Assembly: GCF_030272615.1 (NCBI RefSeq)
Contig: NC_081408.1
Span: 409,136,889-409,200,888 of the forward strand
Source of the DNA: Cryptomeria japonica
Taxonomy: Eukaryota > Streptophyta > Pinopsida > Cupressales > Cupressaceae
DNA: 64,000 nt
Reading direction: 5' to 3'
Positions 1 through 11,941 of the stretch are shown here, piece by piece. The notes under the pieces were generated by a model, which searched no databases, was not told the origin of the DNA, and saw only the letters and a program-made list of their open reading frames with translations. The translations under genes and the position numbers were made by a program. Within the stretch, counting starts at the first letter, position 1. The number at the start of each line of letters is the position of its first letter.

Positions 1-1430
1 ATGAAGAGTGAACAGGTTTATTGAAGTTAATAAACTGGCAAAGTGAACCGGTATAATGATGAGAACCGGTATATGTGCAAAAGGTGAAGTAGTACGTTGG
101 TCCAAGTGAACCGGTATATGGAATGTTTTCTATCAAGGTTTAATATGGTGTGACTACCAGTTGGTAGTCTCAGCTTCAGGGTTTCCGGTTGAAGTGCTTC
201 GAGCTTGTGTGATTCAACCAATGGCATTGTGTGATAAGTTAGCATTGTAATGGAGATCAAATCATCCCGCCACATCAGCCTCGTGCATGTGAAGGATCCT
301 GCATGAAGGAGATTGATCCTATCTACCTTAGGAATGTGCGAAGTCTATGCAAATAGTGGAGAATGCGTGATGGGTTATCACCTCCAAGAAGCGGCGAAGA
401 ACGAACGATGGAGAATGTCTTCAGATCGGTTCAAGACCGTTGTATTCAAATGCAAAGTGCTCGATGGTCAAGATTGAACCGACTAAATTGCTCAACCTAA
501 ATGTTTAGGGTTTAGAGTTTATGTTACCAACCTATCTGTTTCCTATAAGGTCGATGTTGTGTTTCATGTTGAAGTTATTGGCAAATATTGTGTGTGTATC
601 TAAGTGCAAAGATACGTGATTCTTGCCAAACCAAATAAGAGGGTTGATACCTGCAGAGTGTGTATGCAGAAGAAAGGAACTAAAGTGGATCTCTATTGGC
701 ATTAAAGTGCTATTACCATATCATTGTAATACCTGTTGATCTCTAACCACTCCAATAGTTGAAAAATCCCTTAATAGGGCAGCTTTAACTAGCTTGCTGT
801 AAATCCTTTAACAGGGTGACTCAAAGCCATTGGGTTCATGAAATCCTCTAACAAGGTAACCTCTAACAGGGTTTAACCCTTAACCGGGTATTCTAGCCAT
901 CCCTTAACCAGGTGATCCCTAATAGGATTGGTTCTTAACAGAACCTGTTGTAACAGTCTTTAACCGGACAAGGCTCCTAATAGAGTGGACTTGTAAAGAG
1001 TTCAAAAATAGCTTGTGGGTATTCATCCCCACCATGGTTTTTCCCAGTTGGGTTTCCACGTGAAAAATACGTGTGTCATGTGTGATGTCCTTTTCATGTG
1101 ATGCTTTGTTGTTTTCTATCAAGCGGTGAATCATGTTGATCTAGCATATTATATTTTTAATGATAGATTACCTATTTGTGCACAAGGATAATGTGAAAAT
1201 GAGGGTGTAGATTGTGCGGTAAGATAAGTGTTTCCGGTTTGTATCTTTCATAATCTCATTGTGTTTAACCTGTAGTAATTTGGTTTATGACTGGTGTTAG
1301 TGATTTCCAGTCAAGTTCACTACTTACGGTCAAACCAGTTCAGGAAAAGTTTTTATATCTGTACTGATTCACCCCCCCTCTCAGTATCGGTTTTGTACTC
1401 ACTATTCATCATTGTATTATCAGACTAGAC
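1..1430 (-). repeat. LTR-like repeat terminus inserted in the E1 integrase
   Basis: A non-coding stretch unlike the Tat sequence to its right. Integrase homology begins abruptly at 1431, so 1430 looks like an insertion edge. Read on the minus strand the repeat would begin TGATAATACAATG and, about 40 bases in, carry a G-rich run (plus-strand C-run at 1370-1378). It is rich in accggt-type words and has a block of short degenerate repeats. These traits fit the end of an LTR element, perhaps Copia-like, but I see no coding domain to assign a family. The other terminus and target duplication lie outside the window. Short ORFs in it (27-275, 919-1134) match nothing I recognise. Confidence 0.45.
735..990. 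repeat. Degenerate short repeats, consensus near CCTTTAACAGGGT
   Basis: At least ten imperfect copies of a 12-20 base motif of the form 'cccttaaccgggt' or 'cctctaacagggt' occur here with variable spacing (for example around 768, 805, 848, 864, 880, 900, 920, 935 and 955). The spacing is too irregular for a simple satellite. It lies inside the LTR-like repeat and is probably part of its LTR or leader. Confidence 0.55.
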
Positions 1431-2411
1431 ATGGAGAAAGACGCTATAAAGTTTTCTAAAACTTGTGAGAAGTGTCAGCTACATGTGAATCTCATACATG
1501 CTCCAACAAGGGATCTCATACCCTTAATTACATATTGTCCTTTTCAATAATGGGTGTTTGATCTTGTTGGCCAAATATATCCTGCATCATCTAACAGACA
1601 CAAGTTTATCATAACTCCCACTGAGTACTTCACTAAGTGAGTAGACGCGGTTCCGCTTATCAAAGCAACTGATAAACAAGTAGCTCTGGTCATCCTTAAC
1701 TATATCATCTGCAGGTATGGGATACCTTCTTCAATTATGACTGACAATGGAGGACAATTCAAGAACAAAGATCAAACGAGCTCTATAAAAAATTCAAAAT
1801 CAAATAGCATTGGTCATCCATATATTACCCTCAAGGTAATGGACAAGATGAGGCATCTAACAAAAATCTGCTGACTATCTTACACAGAACAGTCAATAAA
1901 TCTGGAAGGGATTGGCATCTGCAACTCAATCCTGCACTATGGGCTTATAGAACAAGTATTAGAACACCTACTAGGGATACACCTTTTTCTTTGGTATATG
2001 GATCCGAAGAAGTCTTACCTATTGAGGTGGAAATACCATCTTTGAGAGTTTCTTTGCAAGGTCTTGTTACTGATGAAGACTATAAAATATCTAGATTCCA
2101 AGAACTCGAGTTGCTGGATGAACGTTGGCAAGTGGCATTTGATCATCTGAGAGTGTATCAAAAGAGAATGTCTAAAGGATATAACAAGAAGGTTCGACAA
2201 CGAGAATTTCTAATTGGTGACCTTGTTCTAAGAGAAAATCCTAAAAAATCAACAGTTTCGAGACAACAAAGGGAAGTTTGAAGCCAACTTGTTGGGTCCC
2301 TACATCGTTACTGCAGTCTTTGGCTCTAGTGCCTATCAACTCTCAACATCAAAAGGAGAACAACTCCATGAACTGATCAACACCATCCACTTGAAAAAGT
2401 TCTTCACTTAG
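1431..2411 (+). pseudogene. pol: E1 integrase, C-terminal three quarters, broken
   Basis: Translates as the end of a Tat-lineage integrase, the enzyme that joins element cDNA to chromosomal DNA. Visible parts: second half of the HHCC zinc finger (CEKCQ, about 1464), first catalytic Asp in WVFDLVG (about 1555), second in MTDNGGQF (about 1740), catalytic Glu in GQDEASNK (about 1846), then the conserved VYGSEEVLPIEVEIPSLRV block (from 1991) and the tail LRENPK ... LLGPYIVTA. The tail ends at a TAG at 2409-2411. Breaks: in-frame stops near 1548 (TAA) and 1638 (TGA), a frameshift near 1770, another near 2245, and loss of the N-terminal zinc-finger half at the insertion edge at 1431. The longest open piece is 1991-2281. 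Non-functional. Confidence 0.88.
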
Positions 2412-4003
2412 TATTCTCTACTTCAGCAACCTATGTAGCTAAACAGTCCTGAAAAAAATCCTAAAAATGTTTTGAGAGAAAAAAAAAAATCTTTGCCAAG
2501 CAAGTGAAAACCTGGCAAACAGGCACCTTTTGTACTCAAGTGCTCCATCTATCAACACAACGTTGGAATTTACCACTTTCTTTCATCTTTTATTTTCCTT
2601 GTACATATCTTTTAGTCGCTTTTGTGACATTCTAGTTCTTTGGAATCCTCATGGCTTGAAACTGGTCAATGTCCTAGTCTTAGGGTAATCGACTGAGCAA
2701 TTTATGTGTCCTAAGAAGTATCAACCAAGTTATCTTTCCTTTAGTGATATGTGGTCATCCAATATGAGTCAGTCACCTGTCTCCTAACTACTGAAGAGTT
2801 TTATCACTGACTAAACAAGCACAACAACATTACTGAAAAGAATCACTAAACAGTTTGAGATATGCATGAAATTTTCTTTATGTGTTGTCTTTTATATTGG
2901 TTTTCGATTATTATTCCCTCTAAGTAACTTGAGGAAGTCTATCTTGACTAAGAGGAGCAAGGATTGGGGGAATAATATTTTCTTTGTTTTCTACTTGTAG
3001 GAATTATTCCGATGATCTGGAAACATCTAATCAGCTGGGTGTCTATGATAAGTGCCTTCACATCAAGGTGAAATCGCCGCACATACCTCATCTCCGCTTA
3101 TTTGTATGCTATAGGGAGGTTGGCATCATTTCTTTGTCTATTTTGAGGGAATTTCTTTAAATGTGCAATCCAAAGGCATGTGTGATCTATCCAAGGATAT
3201 GAATGGTAAAAGGGTCATTGCAGACAAGATAATTAATATTGCACATGAAAAGAAAGGAACTCTATTCTGCCTGCTATGTTTGTAAATGCTTAGTGATGAA
3301 AATTAAGCATTTCAAATCTAGTGGCTAGTTTTAGTTTGCATTCATTCTGCATTTTGTGCATTTCGAGTGACTTCTGTATGATAACAATGATCTCTTTATC
3401 TTTTGAATAAGTCTGAAGTATCATCATTTCTCTAATCAAGTACTTATGTATTGAGATGTTAGCTACATACTTAAGCATCTTATATCGATCCATACATTTC
3501 ACTATATACTTGTTTGCATTCATATTATTGCAAAGAAAAATAATTTTTTTGCATTACTAGTTACTCATTTTCATCATTTATTTGCATATGAAAAGAAACA
3601 AAAAAATAAACATCCATATTCATCTGCATTACATACATCCATACTGAAAAAATATGCATACATATAGAATAAAGCATATAGAAAAACATCTCACAATCAA
3701 TCAACACAAGTACAATGAAATCAAATCAAGATCTTGTATATATCATCATAAATATATCAGAGTATAAATTAAAGTTCCAGGGTACAAATGATATCAACTG
3801 TGATCTACAATCTCCCATCAGAGTAAGAGTCGTATGGGCTACAAAAAAAGGGGTATATAACAAAACCTAAGATATATAAAAATCTATCTCTCTGTCTCTC
3901 CCTCATCACAAGGTGGTGAAGGAGGTGGAGCCTGTTAACCAGCGTCTTGCCTAAGTACCCGAGCTCCCTCAGATCGAGCCATATACTAAGAATATGGGAC
4001 AAC
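2412..4003. other. E1 non-coding spacer between integrase and antisense PMD gene
   Basis: AT-rich with no coding similarity I can support. Short ORFs at 3290-3523 and 3805-4231 look like chance or shadows of the antisense PMD gene. The only structured piece is the hairpin motif at 2494-2530. Confidence 0.5.
2494..2530 (+). other. Post-integrase hairpin module (E1 copy)
   Basis: About 85 bases after the integrase stop: GTGAAAACC, then a 13-base hairpin at 2511-2523 (stem CCTG/CAGG, loop GCAAA), then GGCACC. The same order occurs in element B on the minus strand at 37299-37311 with GGCGCC, and in related form in element G. Conservation between different Tat copies suggests a structured RNA signal, perhaps for packaging or 3' processing. 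The function is inferred only. Confidence 0.4.
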
Positions 4004-6296
4004 CTATTGTGCTATTGGAACTTCTATGCTATATTCTGCAACGTAATAAGCCACTCGATTGGTCTGATGCAAAACCTCCTACTGAAGAGCATCTCACTTT
4101 TCCCTAACCTCAGCCAGCTGTCAATCTCTCTCTGCCCTCATCTCAGCGAGCTGAGGATTGTGCTCAGCTTTGACCTCCGTCAGCTGTTGGTCTCGCTCTA
4201 CAAGCTGTGTCTGAGCCACTATCAACTTTGACTGTAAACCTGCTAATATGGATCTCATAGACCGTGCTGCATCAGCTGCTCCTGCTCCCTCACAGACTCT
4301 CCACCTCCATCTCCACCTCCATCTCCACCTTGCTCATCCCTCCACTATCACACCTATCTAGGAGCTGCTTGCTCTTCCTCTCCTCCACCCTTCGGTGCCC
4401 TGGCACCAGTAGCCCCTAGACCAATATCTCCAAGGGATCCACCCTCCCCTCTCTGTTGTTGTCTCCCCCCAGCTAGTACTCTACTATTGTTAGCACCAAG
4501 ATCACCACTTGCCTGACTAGAACCCATCGCTCTTTGACCCTATGCATGTCCCTGTACTTGTGCTTGTGCAGGGTCCTCATCCTTAGTCTCCTCTATGAGA
4601 GGCTCATGCTCAACTGGATCCATAAATCTAGGAAAGGGATGACTCAAAAACCAATCCCTGTATTGGGGCAATAACCCCGCATCTGCAATACCCTCCAAAT
4701 AGTCCAATCGAAGTCATTGCAATCTGACAAGATCCTGCATGCTCAACACTTATGAAAATCTAGGGGCCCATCCTCGTCTCTCCTCATCCCCATAACGGGT
4801 GTAGGCGGTGAACTCCTATGAAATTCCCTGAGGCCTGCCATACTGCCTCATAACTTAAGATACAATAAATAGCTCAATAAAAGTCACAGATCTGCCAATA
4901 AGAAGATGAGTCATGAACATATCTCTTCACTGAGCTCTCCAGTCATCCCACAGCTCCAGATCCCTCTATGGTATCCATACAACAACGATCAGATCATCAA
5001 GTTGTCATTGCCAATACTCTGTCTTACCTAGATGGGGCTGAGTAACATATCCAGAATATCTATAAACAATCAGTTGGTGTGGATCTCTGGCATCATCAAC
5101 AATAGGTCTACAAACTGGGATATGCTCCCAGGACCAAATCTGTAGAACCAACACACTTGCTTCCATTCTCTTCCCATCCCTATATGTAATATCATGCATC
5201 TCAAGATACATCTGGGATAACAAACAAGATCCCCACCCTAATCTCTTAGGATGAGTCAGTAGTCTCTCGAGCATCCTAGCCCAACCACATAAGAAGCCCT
5301 AATGTCCCCTATCCAGCATAACGAAACAACCAATGAATCCTGCTAATACACATGCCAATGGAAACTTCTCACTGTATCTAGCCATCATATCATCCCAACT
5401 GATATCCCACTCAAGGATGTCCTCGTCATAAAAAATGTGTCTCAAGGCTAAGACACTAGGACGTTGCGAAGAATCATAGTCAGCCTTATCCCCAACAAAT
5501 GGAATCCTCAAAATCCTGTAAACATCCTCTAGAGTAATAGTCATCTCTCCCACTAGTAGATGAAAGGTGTTATGCTCTAAATGAAACCGCTCAACAAGTG
5601 TAGTAAGCATCCCGTGATTCACACGGATATCTGACATCTATAAAAGGTGAGTAAAGCCGCACAAATCAATATGTGCTCTATCTATATCTGATAGCTCATG
5701 GACTAGCCTCATCGTAGGAGGATAGACACACCGAAACAAGATATGTGGTAGTCGAACCTAGAAGAATCAAACAATAGAGCATCAACAAGTCATTCAAATT
5801 ACGCTATACGACATGTTAAACATCACGCAAATCCAAATACACCAAATGCCAAATCAAAATTTCATGTTTTGACCCTTAAAAATTCTCACTGTTTTCCATA
5901 CAACATATCACAGAGTAAGTAGAAAATTGTACGAGTCAGAAATTCATAAAGCACAATGAAAGACTCCCATATGATAAAAGACATGCATTCACATAATAAA
6001 ATGGGCTCTCAAGAAAACTCTCATACAATACATGGGAGGACCCAAGATGACAAAACATATAGAATAATATGATAAACAACAAAAGAAAAGTTTGTCATAT
6101 GAGAGACAATATCGTCTCACATGACAAAATATAATGACCGATTTTGAACAACATAAAAAAGCAAAAAATTCAACCAAATTCAAAATTGATGAAATGCGAA
6201 GGCTTAAGATTAGTCACTTACCGCTGGCTCGTACTTCTGCGGTCAATTATGACATCTATGGTGCTCGAACCGATGCTCCTAGATCAAAATGACCAT
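4004..6296 (-). pseudogene. E1 antisense plant-mobile-domain (PMD) gene with intron and coiled-coil tail
   Basis: Runs opposite to E1. Exon 1 would be 6296-6222 (25 codons, ending KYEPA) and meets a strong donor, GCG|GTAAGT, at 6221. The acceptor TTCTTCTAG is at 5758, giving a 464-base phase-0 intron. Exon 2 starts at 5757 (VRLPH) and reads through HNTFHLLVGEMTITLEDVYR (5577-5518) and ACVLAGFIGCFVMLDRGH (to 5302), the PMD signature. It continues in frame, with stops, through IGRSVTFIELFIV, MRQYGRPQGI and SHPFPRFMDP (about 4640). After a frameshift it ends in a glutamine/glutamate-rich coiled coil (about 4268-4004: AQTQLVERDQQL, QLAEMRAERD). About a dozen in-frame stops, mostly CAG/CAA/CGA-derived, make it a pseudogene. 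PMD proteins (MAIN, MAIL1 in Arabidopsis) act in silencing and genome stability; antisense PMD ORFs are known from Tat elements. The splice sites are inferred from sequence. Confidence 0.8.
5758..6221 (-). other. Predicted phase-0 intron of the E1 antisense PMD gene
   Basis: Donor GTAAGT at 6221-6216 and a pyrimidine-rich acceptor TTCTTCTAG at 5766-5758. Removing it joins two stretches in the same frame, and the position and phase match the predicted intron of the B copy (34592-35282). No transcript evidence is available. Confidence 0.6.
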
Positions 6297-7574
6297 TTTT
6301 CTTCGTAGAAGGATTTTCAAATTTCAAACTTGGAGAGGTTAAAATGAATTGAAAATGACACTTGGACCCTATTGTTCACCAAATCTGGTTAACCCAAGTA
6401 CACCTGCAATTGATCTATGAGAAAGCCAATCTCAATCAATGAAAACACTCCAGGGCTTGGACAACATAACATAAGATCCTAATGATCCTCCTGCACTTCA
6501 GGTTCTGCTAGACCTAGGGGGGGACACCCTTTTTGATGCATGAAATTAACTCATTTACTCACCATGACAACATCAATGAAGTAGATAAACCATTCCACAA
6601 GCTCAACAAATTAGATAACACATATAGATTGGCTGGATCTTGTACAAATAATGGGTGAAATAGAGCTTTGAAAGGATAGAACACAAACCCCTAAACATAA
6701 AGGGAAATAGATTTTCTTTTAAAATATATATCTGAAACCATCCCCAAATCTGTCAAAGACCAGTGCCTTGTTCATTGGGCAACAGAGTCACACACACAGA
6801 ACTACAAAATGTCAATCACAGCTGCAAATTTGTTTTCCTTACAAAATATCCCTGCATTAATACCTTATACTAATGCATTACTCAATCCATTCACAAAATT
6901 ATCAGATCTAGGACACGTTCCATTGTTTATGACTGATTATAGAATTTAAACTCTTCATTGAAGAATGCCTACAAACAATCATACAATCTCCTTGAGATGA
7001 CAAATTATAAGCCTCCTTGAGGATTCAATTCATAACAATGAAATACATGCACAAAGACAATATCATGGGAAATTTACTCATGCCTGACACAAGTAAGACC
7101 TGCAACTAGAAAACAATCTATCATCTTGCAATGTAGCCTCTATACCTCAAATAGATCCATAAAACTTTACAAGTTTGGGTCAAGAAATTCAGAAAATGGA
7201 AGCCATGAAGATTGGAGCACTTCTCACAGAATTCTGGAACCATTACAATGAGAAGAAAATTGGAATAAGAAGGAAGAGGGAAAAGATTAGGTCTGCAACC
7301 GAAATTGCCAAGTGTCTCTTTTTCCAACTGAATTTCAATTCCTTCATCTTTCCCATGGGAAATTCTCTCAAAATATCTGATCTTTGTTGAAACAAACTTC
7401 ATAACTGCATTCCTCATCTCGAGAGCTTTCCGATGATATATAATACTTGGTATTTTGGCAAAAAAACGGACCTCTAGGCGAATTAATTCTGAATATGGCT
7501 CTGTCATTTAAATTTTTTGAATTTCTTGTATAGTTTCAACTATGAATTTAATTTTAATTTTTCACCCATTTTTG
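6297..7574. other. E1 3' region, non-coding
   Basis: No domain recognised. The ORF at 7121-7507 (minus, 128 aa) has no family features that I can see and overlaps a plus-strand ORF. I read this as untranslated 3' region of E1. Confidence 0.4.
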
Positions 7575-7575
7575 C

Positions 7576-7805
7576 CTGATTTGGGGCTGACGCCCTCCCA
7601 CGTGGCGGTCTTTGATTGGCTGATAGGATCCATTGGGTGCCATCTGGGATGACACCTCATCACTTCGCCATGTGTCTGCCACCTATGCGCCATGCCACTG
7701 CCACCTATGCGCCATGCCACTGCCACCTATGCGCCACCTGGATCGGGACCGGCCTGTTGGATTGCCATGTCACATTGCCACCTGTGCGCCACCTGGCTTT
7801 CACCA
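7576..7805 (+). repeat. 22-bp tandem repeats, GC-rich
   Basis: Around 7675-7740 a 22-base unit (cacctatgcgccatgccact plus two bases) repeats nearly three times, with looser copies to about 7795. The region is much more GC-rich than its surroundings. It generates overlapping artefact ORFs (7616-7824). Confidence 0.7.
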
Positions 7806-7809
7806 TTTC

Positions 7810-8290
7810 GTGATAGGTAACTAGTGTGCATCTTTGGGCTCCGAAATCATGCGAGCCGTTGGATCTTCTCCAAGATGCATGGTCTTTAACTCCTCAATTT
7901 CGCTGTGTTTTCAGCCTGAACTTTTCGCCATTTCACAGCCCTTAACCGGTGAGCATCTTTGGCCTATGAAATCGCGCCCACCATTGGATCGGCTTGAACC
8001 TGCATGATCTTTACCCTGCTCAATTTTTGTGAACGCTTTTCGCCATTTCCCCTTTCACCATTTTGCAAAGGGTAACCAGTGTGCATCTTTGGCTTGCGAA
8101 ATCACGTCGACCGTCAATCTGCTTGGGACCTGCTCGCTGGTTAAGCTATCTGTTTCTTGCAAAACTCGCCTACCTGCCTCGGGATCTGTGCCTGCATGGG
8201 GTCCACATGTCACCACCTTGGTTGCATTGGGATCCACACCCATGTGCATGGGGTCCACCTTGGGCGCCCTTAGCACCTTGCATCAAAAGC
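7810..8290 (+). repeat. About 120-bp tandem repeat, three diverged units
   Basis: Units starting near 7814, 7943 and 8068 share the order 'ggtaac(c)agtgtgcatcttt', a 'gaaatc' word, a 'ggatc' or 'gaccgt' word, then 'tcaatttt ... ttcgccatttc'. Short ORFs on both strands (8029-8311) are repeat artefacts. Confidence 0.55.
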
Positions 8291-8299
8291 CTTAAGGCT

Positions 8300-9320
8300 T
8301 TCACACTATAGTTATGTGGAGCTTTTGATATAAATATCAAAAAAGTACATCACCCAACCAATGTGGGACTAATGACTTTGCCCAGAAACTGCATTTGGTG
8401 AAGGTTTTCTGAGACTCTTCATGGCATTTTGGACTTTGCTGAAGATTTTGATGAAGTTTTCAACGCCACAGAGAGGGAGGACTGGCAGATTGCATTGGTT
8501 CTAAGGTTTTTTTTTAATCCTTTGTGTGGCCTCCAAACACCACGTAGAAGGCCCTTTGCATTTGTCTGAAAGTTTATAAATCTTTCACCATTCATGCACT
8601 GGAGGAGGGGGCTCTGTCAAATCACATTCTGGTTTAAATTTTATGCACTTCTAAATGTCATCTGTTCCATGTTCTTTGAAGACTTGTTCATTGTTTTCAC
8701 TGGCAAATAAACCCTTCCCACTCTCCACGTGAATTGCAAATTTATTACACCTGCCAATTGCTTTTTGCTTGAAGATTGTTTTCAATATGGTCCTTAGCCA
8801 CCACACCACTAGGGAATGAGGAGGCACGTGAGAGGTTTTAAACTGGCATTCTATTTCCAAAGCACTTGCTTGAAAGTTTTCTGCATTCTATAAACTCCAA
8901 CGCCCAACTAACACCATGCAGAGGATCATGACCAAGGGAGGAGAGGATAACATTCTACATCAGCCACATTGCATTTGCTTGGGTTTTTGAACCTCATTTC
9001 CATGCCACGCAGAGGGATATATTGCTGAAGTGCACTTCCATTGTAAATGCTTTGAAGTTTAAAAAATTGCTGCCTAGTTAATCACGCCAAAGTCCACCCA
9101 TTTTAGAACTATAAAATTAGCTGGTTCTTATTCCACCCACAACGCAAGGGATTCAACACCCAGCACTTGCCAAAAACTTGTTTGAAGTTTCTGCAATCTA
9201 AACCACTCCACGCAGAGGATTTGGTATTGCGTTGGCTTGGAAACTTCTGCATGTTGCTCGACCATTTCACCTTTGATCTGGAGTTACTGCATTTGCTTGA
9301 TGGTTTCCACATTATTTGTT
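8300..9320. repeat. Degenerate repeats with a CACGCAGAGG-like word
   Basis: Related blocks recur at roughly 100-300 base spacing, with words close to 'ccacgcagagg' (near 8466, 8918, 9006 and 9210), 'gcatttgcttg' and 'gaagttt'. This looks like an old, decayed tandem array within the E1 3' region. No coding capacity recognised. Confidence 0.4.
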
Positions 9321-11340
9321 ATAAAGTTGAATGCACATAATTGGTTGAATGTCTCTAAGCCACGCAATGCCATTGCTCCATTCTTTGGGTAGAGGCCATA
9401 GATAAGTGGGCTGGTCATTAGTGATCCCAATAGAGTTTACAAGATCTTCATCTATGATAGACCACTCTTTACTCAATCCCCTGCCCTCAATTTGATTTAA
9501 AAAAACTAAAACAAGTAAAGAAATCACAAACTCTTGGGCACACCACCTCATTCTCATTGGTAGATGAAACTCTATTACAAATAAGAAGAAGAAAAAAGAT
9601 ATCAGCAACATTTGCATAAAACTATGTCCTTCTCATGTGTCCCATCTCTGGGAACAATCGCCGATAAAATCAATTCATGAGCACGAGCCAGGTCGGGCCC
9701 TGAAGTGGGTCCGACTAATTTTTTTGTTTGTTTTCATGCAACTAACCTCTGAAATGCCTCAGGAACCTTAAAAACACCTCTGGAAATGATCGACATCATT
9801 TTCGGATCATTAGACTGAGTTTTGCAACCTTCAGGCAATTATGCCACATTTTCACATTTAATCGCGAAGACGTAATTTTCAAAGTGGTCAAAACACCTTT
9901 CTGGACCTCGCCATCTGACAGGCGTGTACTCTGATATACAAGCATGAATTCTACCAAATGGTTTCTCAAGATGAGTCCTGAGTGAAGAGATATTAATTGG
10001 CAAAAATGACCAACTAGCTTTGTTGACACTGCGGACCTGATGAAGTCAATGTTCTGGCAACACATGATGCCTTTCTCAAAAATATCAAATGACCTCCGTA
10101 GACCCTCAAATTTGAAACATAGGTACCTTGAAGTACATATTAAATCTTTGAATACTCATTTCAACCAAAATTCTGATTGGGTGCTAATGGTGCACTCATG
10201 AAAATGGCTACTTTAACTGATATAGCACTGAAAGTACGGATCACTGAAAACGATGACTCAATGAACCCTTTTGAAAACCGATCAAACGGATTGGCAGAGG
10301 CTTGAAATTTGAAAATTAGCTTTTCATCTATACCAATAATAACCCAGAGCAAACATTCTAGCATAACACTCAGTGAGGCAAATTTTACACTTATGCAAAA
10401 CAGGGCTCCAACTAGGCGCTGAAACGGGGACTTGTCAAAACATTCAAACTGCAAACAGTTTGAGCTTGGAAAACTGAGCAAATGAATTCATGAAGACTTG
10501 AAATTTTGCATGGAGGCACACTTTTATGCATAAAATTCAATCCATTTTTAAATTCTTCATGACGATCAACAGGGCAAAAGATATAAACACTCAAAGTAGG
10601 CTACTCAATAAAATCTGCATTTGTGCCTAAGATGCACTTTCAGCTCACCCCTTGAAATGGGTACCTGGTAAACTTATCCAAATTGAATTTTGAAAGTTGC
10701 AAATTGCTGAATAGGCCAAATGAAAGGTGTAGGACATGTTTTCCGAGCCTTACCCCTTGAAAATCAGTCGGCTCCATTCTACCCTCTCTCTACTAGGCCA
10801 TTCAAACTGACTTATTTTATGATCACTTGGGAATGCAAAGCAAAATTTTGAAATGGGCCTCTAAACTTGACTCAAATTTAATGAGTCCCAATAGACCCCT
10901 TATATAGCCAAAACCCTAATTTTTCAACTTGCTCCGATGGACATGGAAATTTTACCCTTAGCTAATTTGCCCGTCCTGATTCTATTTTTGGGATCGAAAT
11001 CAAAATACGAGATCCTTCTTCTAGTCAATTTCGCACAATTGAGAGAACTTAGCGCTTTCATCACATTCTCATTCTTTTCTTCAATTTGTGCTCAATTTCA
11101 CATTAATCATTGCTAAATCTTCACATGATCCTTTGACTCAATCTTTGTGCTCAAGTAACTATCATCGCCAACAATTGCCTAATATCATGTATCCTCGCTA
11201 TCTTTTGATTTTTCTCCCGAGAGGGCATACTTATGACCTCATGACCTCACATCTTCAATGTCAAGAAAATTTTCAAATTAAAGTCGAGCAAAAATATTTT
11301 CAACTAAAGACAATCAAACAAATCCTTATCGCTAAGGGCA
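9321..11340. other. E1 3' region, non-coding
   Basis: Nothing recognised. ORFs of 60-106 codons on the minus strand (9312-10594) show no domain. A TATA-like word on the minus strand (CTATATAAGGGG, near 10906-10917) is present but is 4.6 kb upstream of the antisense PMD exon 1, so any link is speculative. Confidence 0.35.
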
Positions 11341-11900
11341 TCTCATTTTCATTGCTTCATATCAAGTTGAGATCTCTCGATTATCTAAATCAAATCAATC
11401 ACTAGGGGCATATCGGTTTCATCACTTCAATTCAAGATGATATTGCCTTCATTTGAATTAGTCTCTTAATGTTAATCAATTTCATCGCTTTTCATCAATC
11501 TGATTATTCGTTTAAACTCAATCAAAAGTTTAAAGAGTATCTTTGATCACACGTTCAATCTAAGCAGGCGTTCAGTTTCATCACTTCAAATCAAGCTGGA
11601 CAGTTTATCTTCGCTCATCGTGTCTTGATCCATCAAGTTCAAGATCGATTTTATCTTCGCTCATTGTGTCTAGTTCAATCAAGTTCTAGATCAATAAGAT
11701 CCACTTCTTGATCAATCAAGTTCAAGTTCGGTATCTTTTCTCTTCATCAGTCCTAGTTCTATCAAGTTCAGGATAGGTATCGCTTTAATCAACTCTATTC
11801 AGTTTCATCACTTCAAAATAAGCTAAACACCTCGCTCTTCATCTAGTTCGTGATCAATCAAGTTCAGAACTGGTATCTCCTAGACATTAACTATTATTTG
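11341..11900 (+). repeat. Diverged repeats of a 'gtttcatcacttcaaatcaag' type unit
   Basis: Words close to 'cagtttcatcacttcaa' recur near 11345, 11415, 11480, 11570 and 11800, interleaved with 'gatcaatcaagttcaag' words (11630-11880). An imperfect tandem array directly upstream of the E1 polypurine tract. Confidence 0.55.
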
Positions 11901-11930
11901 AACCAATGCGCTACTCGCACATTAATTCAA

Positions 11931-11941
11931 AGAGGGGCAAA
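11931..11941 (+). promoter_or_regulatory. E1 polypurine tract
   Basis: AGAGGGGCAAA immediately before the LTR start TGTAATACC. Element B has the near-identical tract GAGGGGCAAAA on the minus strand before its 3' LTR (34188-34201). The tract primes plus-strand DNA synthesis during reverse transcription. Confidence 0.75.

Noticed and set aside
1367-1387. Polypurine tract on the minus strand
   Set aside because: The G-run is followed by no recognisable LTR start at the right distance; it lies inside the repeat, so its role is unclear.
5005-5637. Independent host PMD gene
   Set aside because: Many in-frame stops and a fixed position after a Tat integrase, repeated in two other elements, mark it as an element-borne gene.
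7616-8311. Host exon in a GC-rich island
   Set aside because: All ORFs follow tandem repeat units and overlap in several frames; no splice or domain support.
10904-10917. Promoter of the E1 antisense gene
   Set aside because: TATA-like word is 4.6 kb from exon 1 with nothing linking them.
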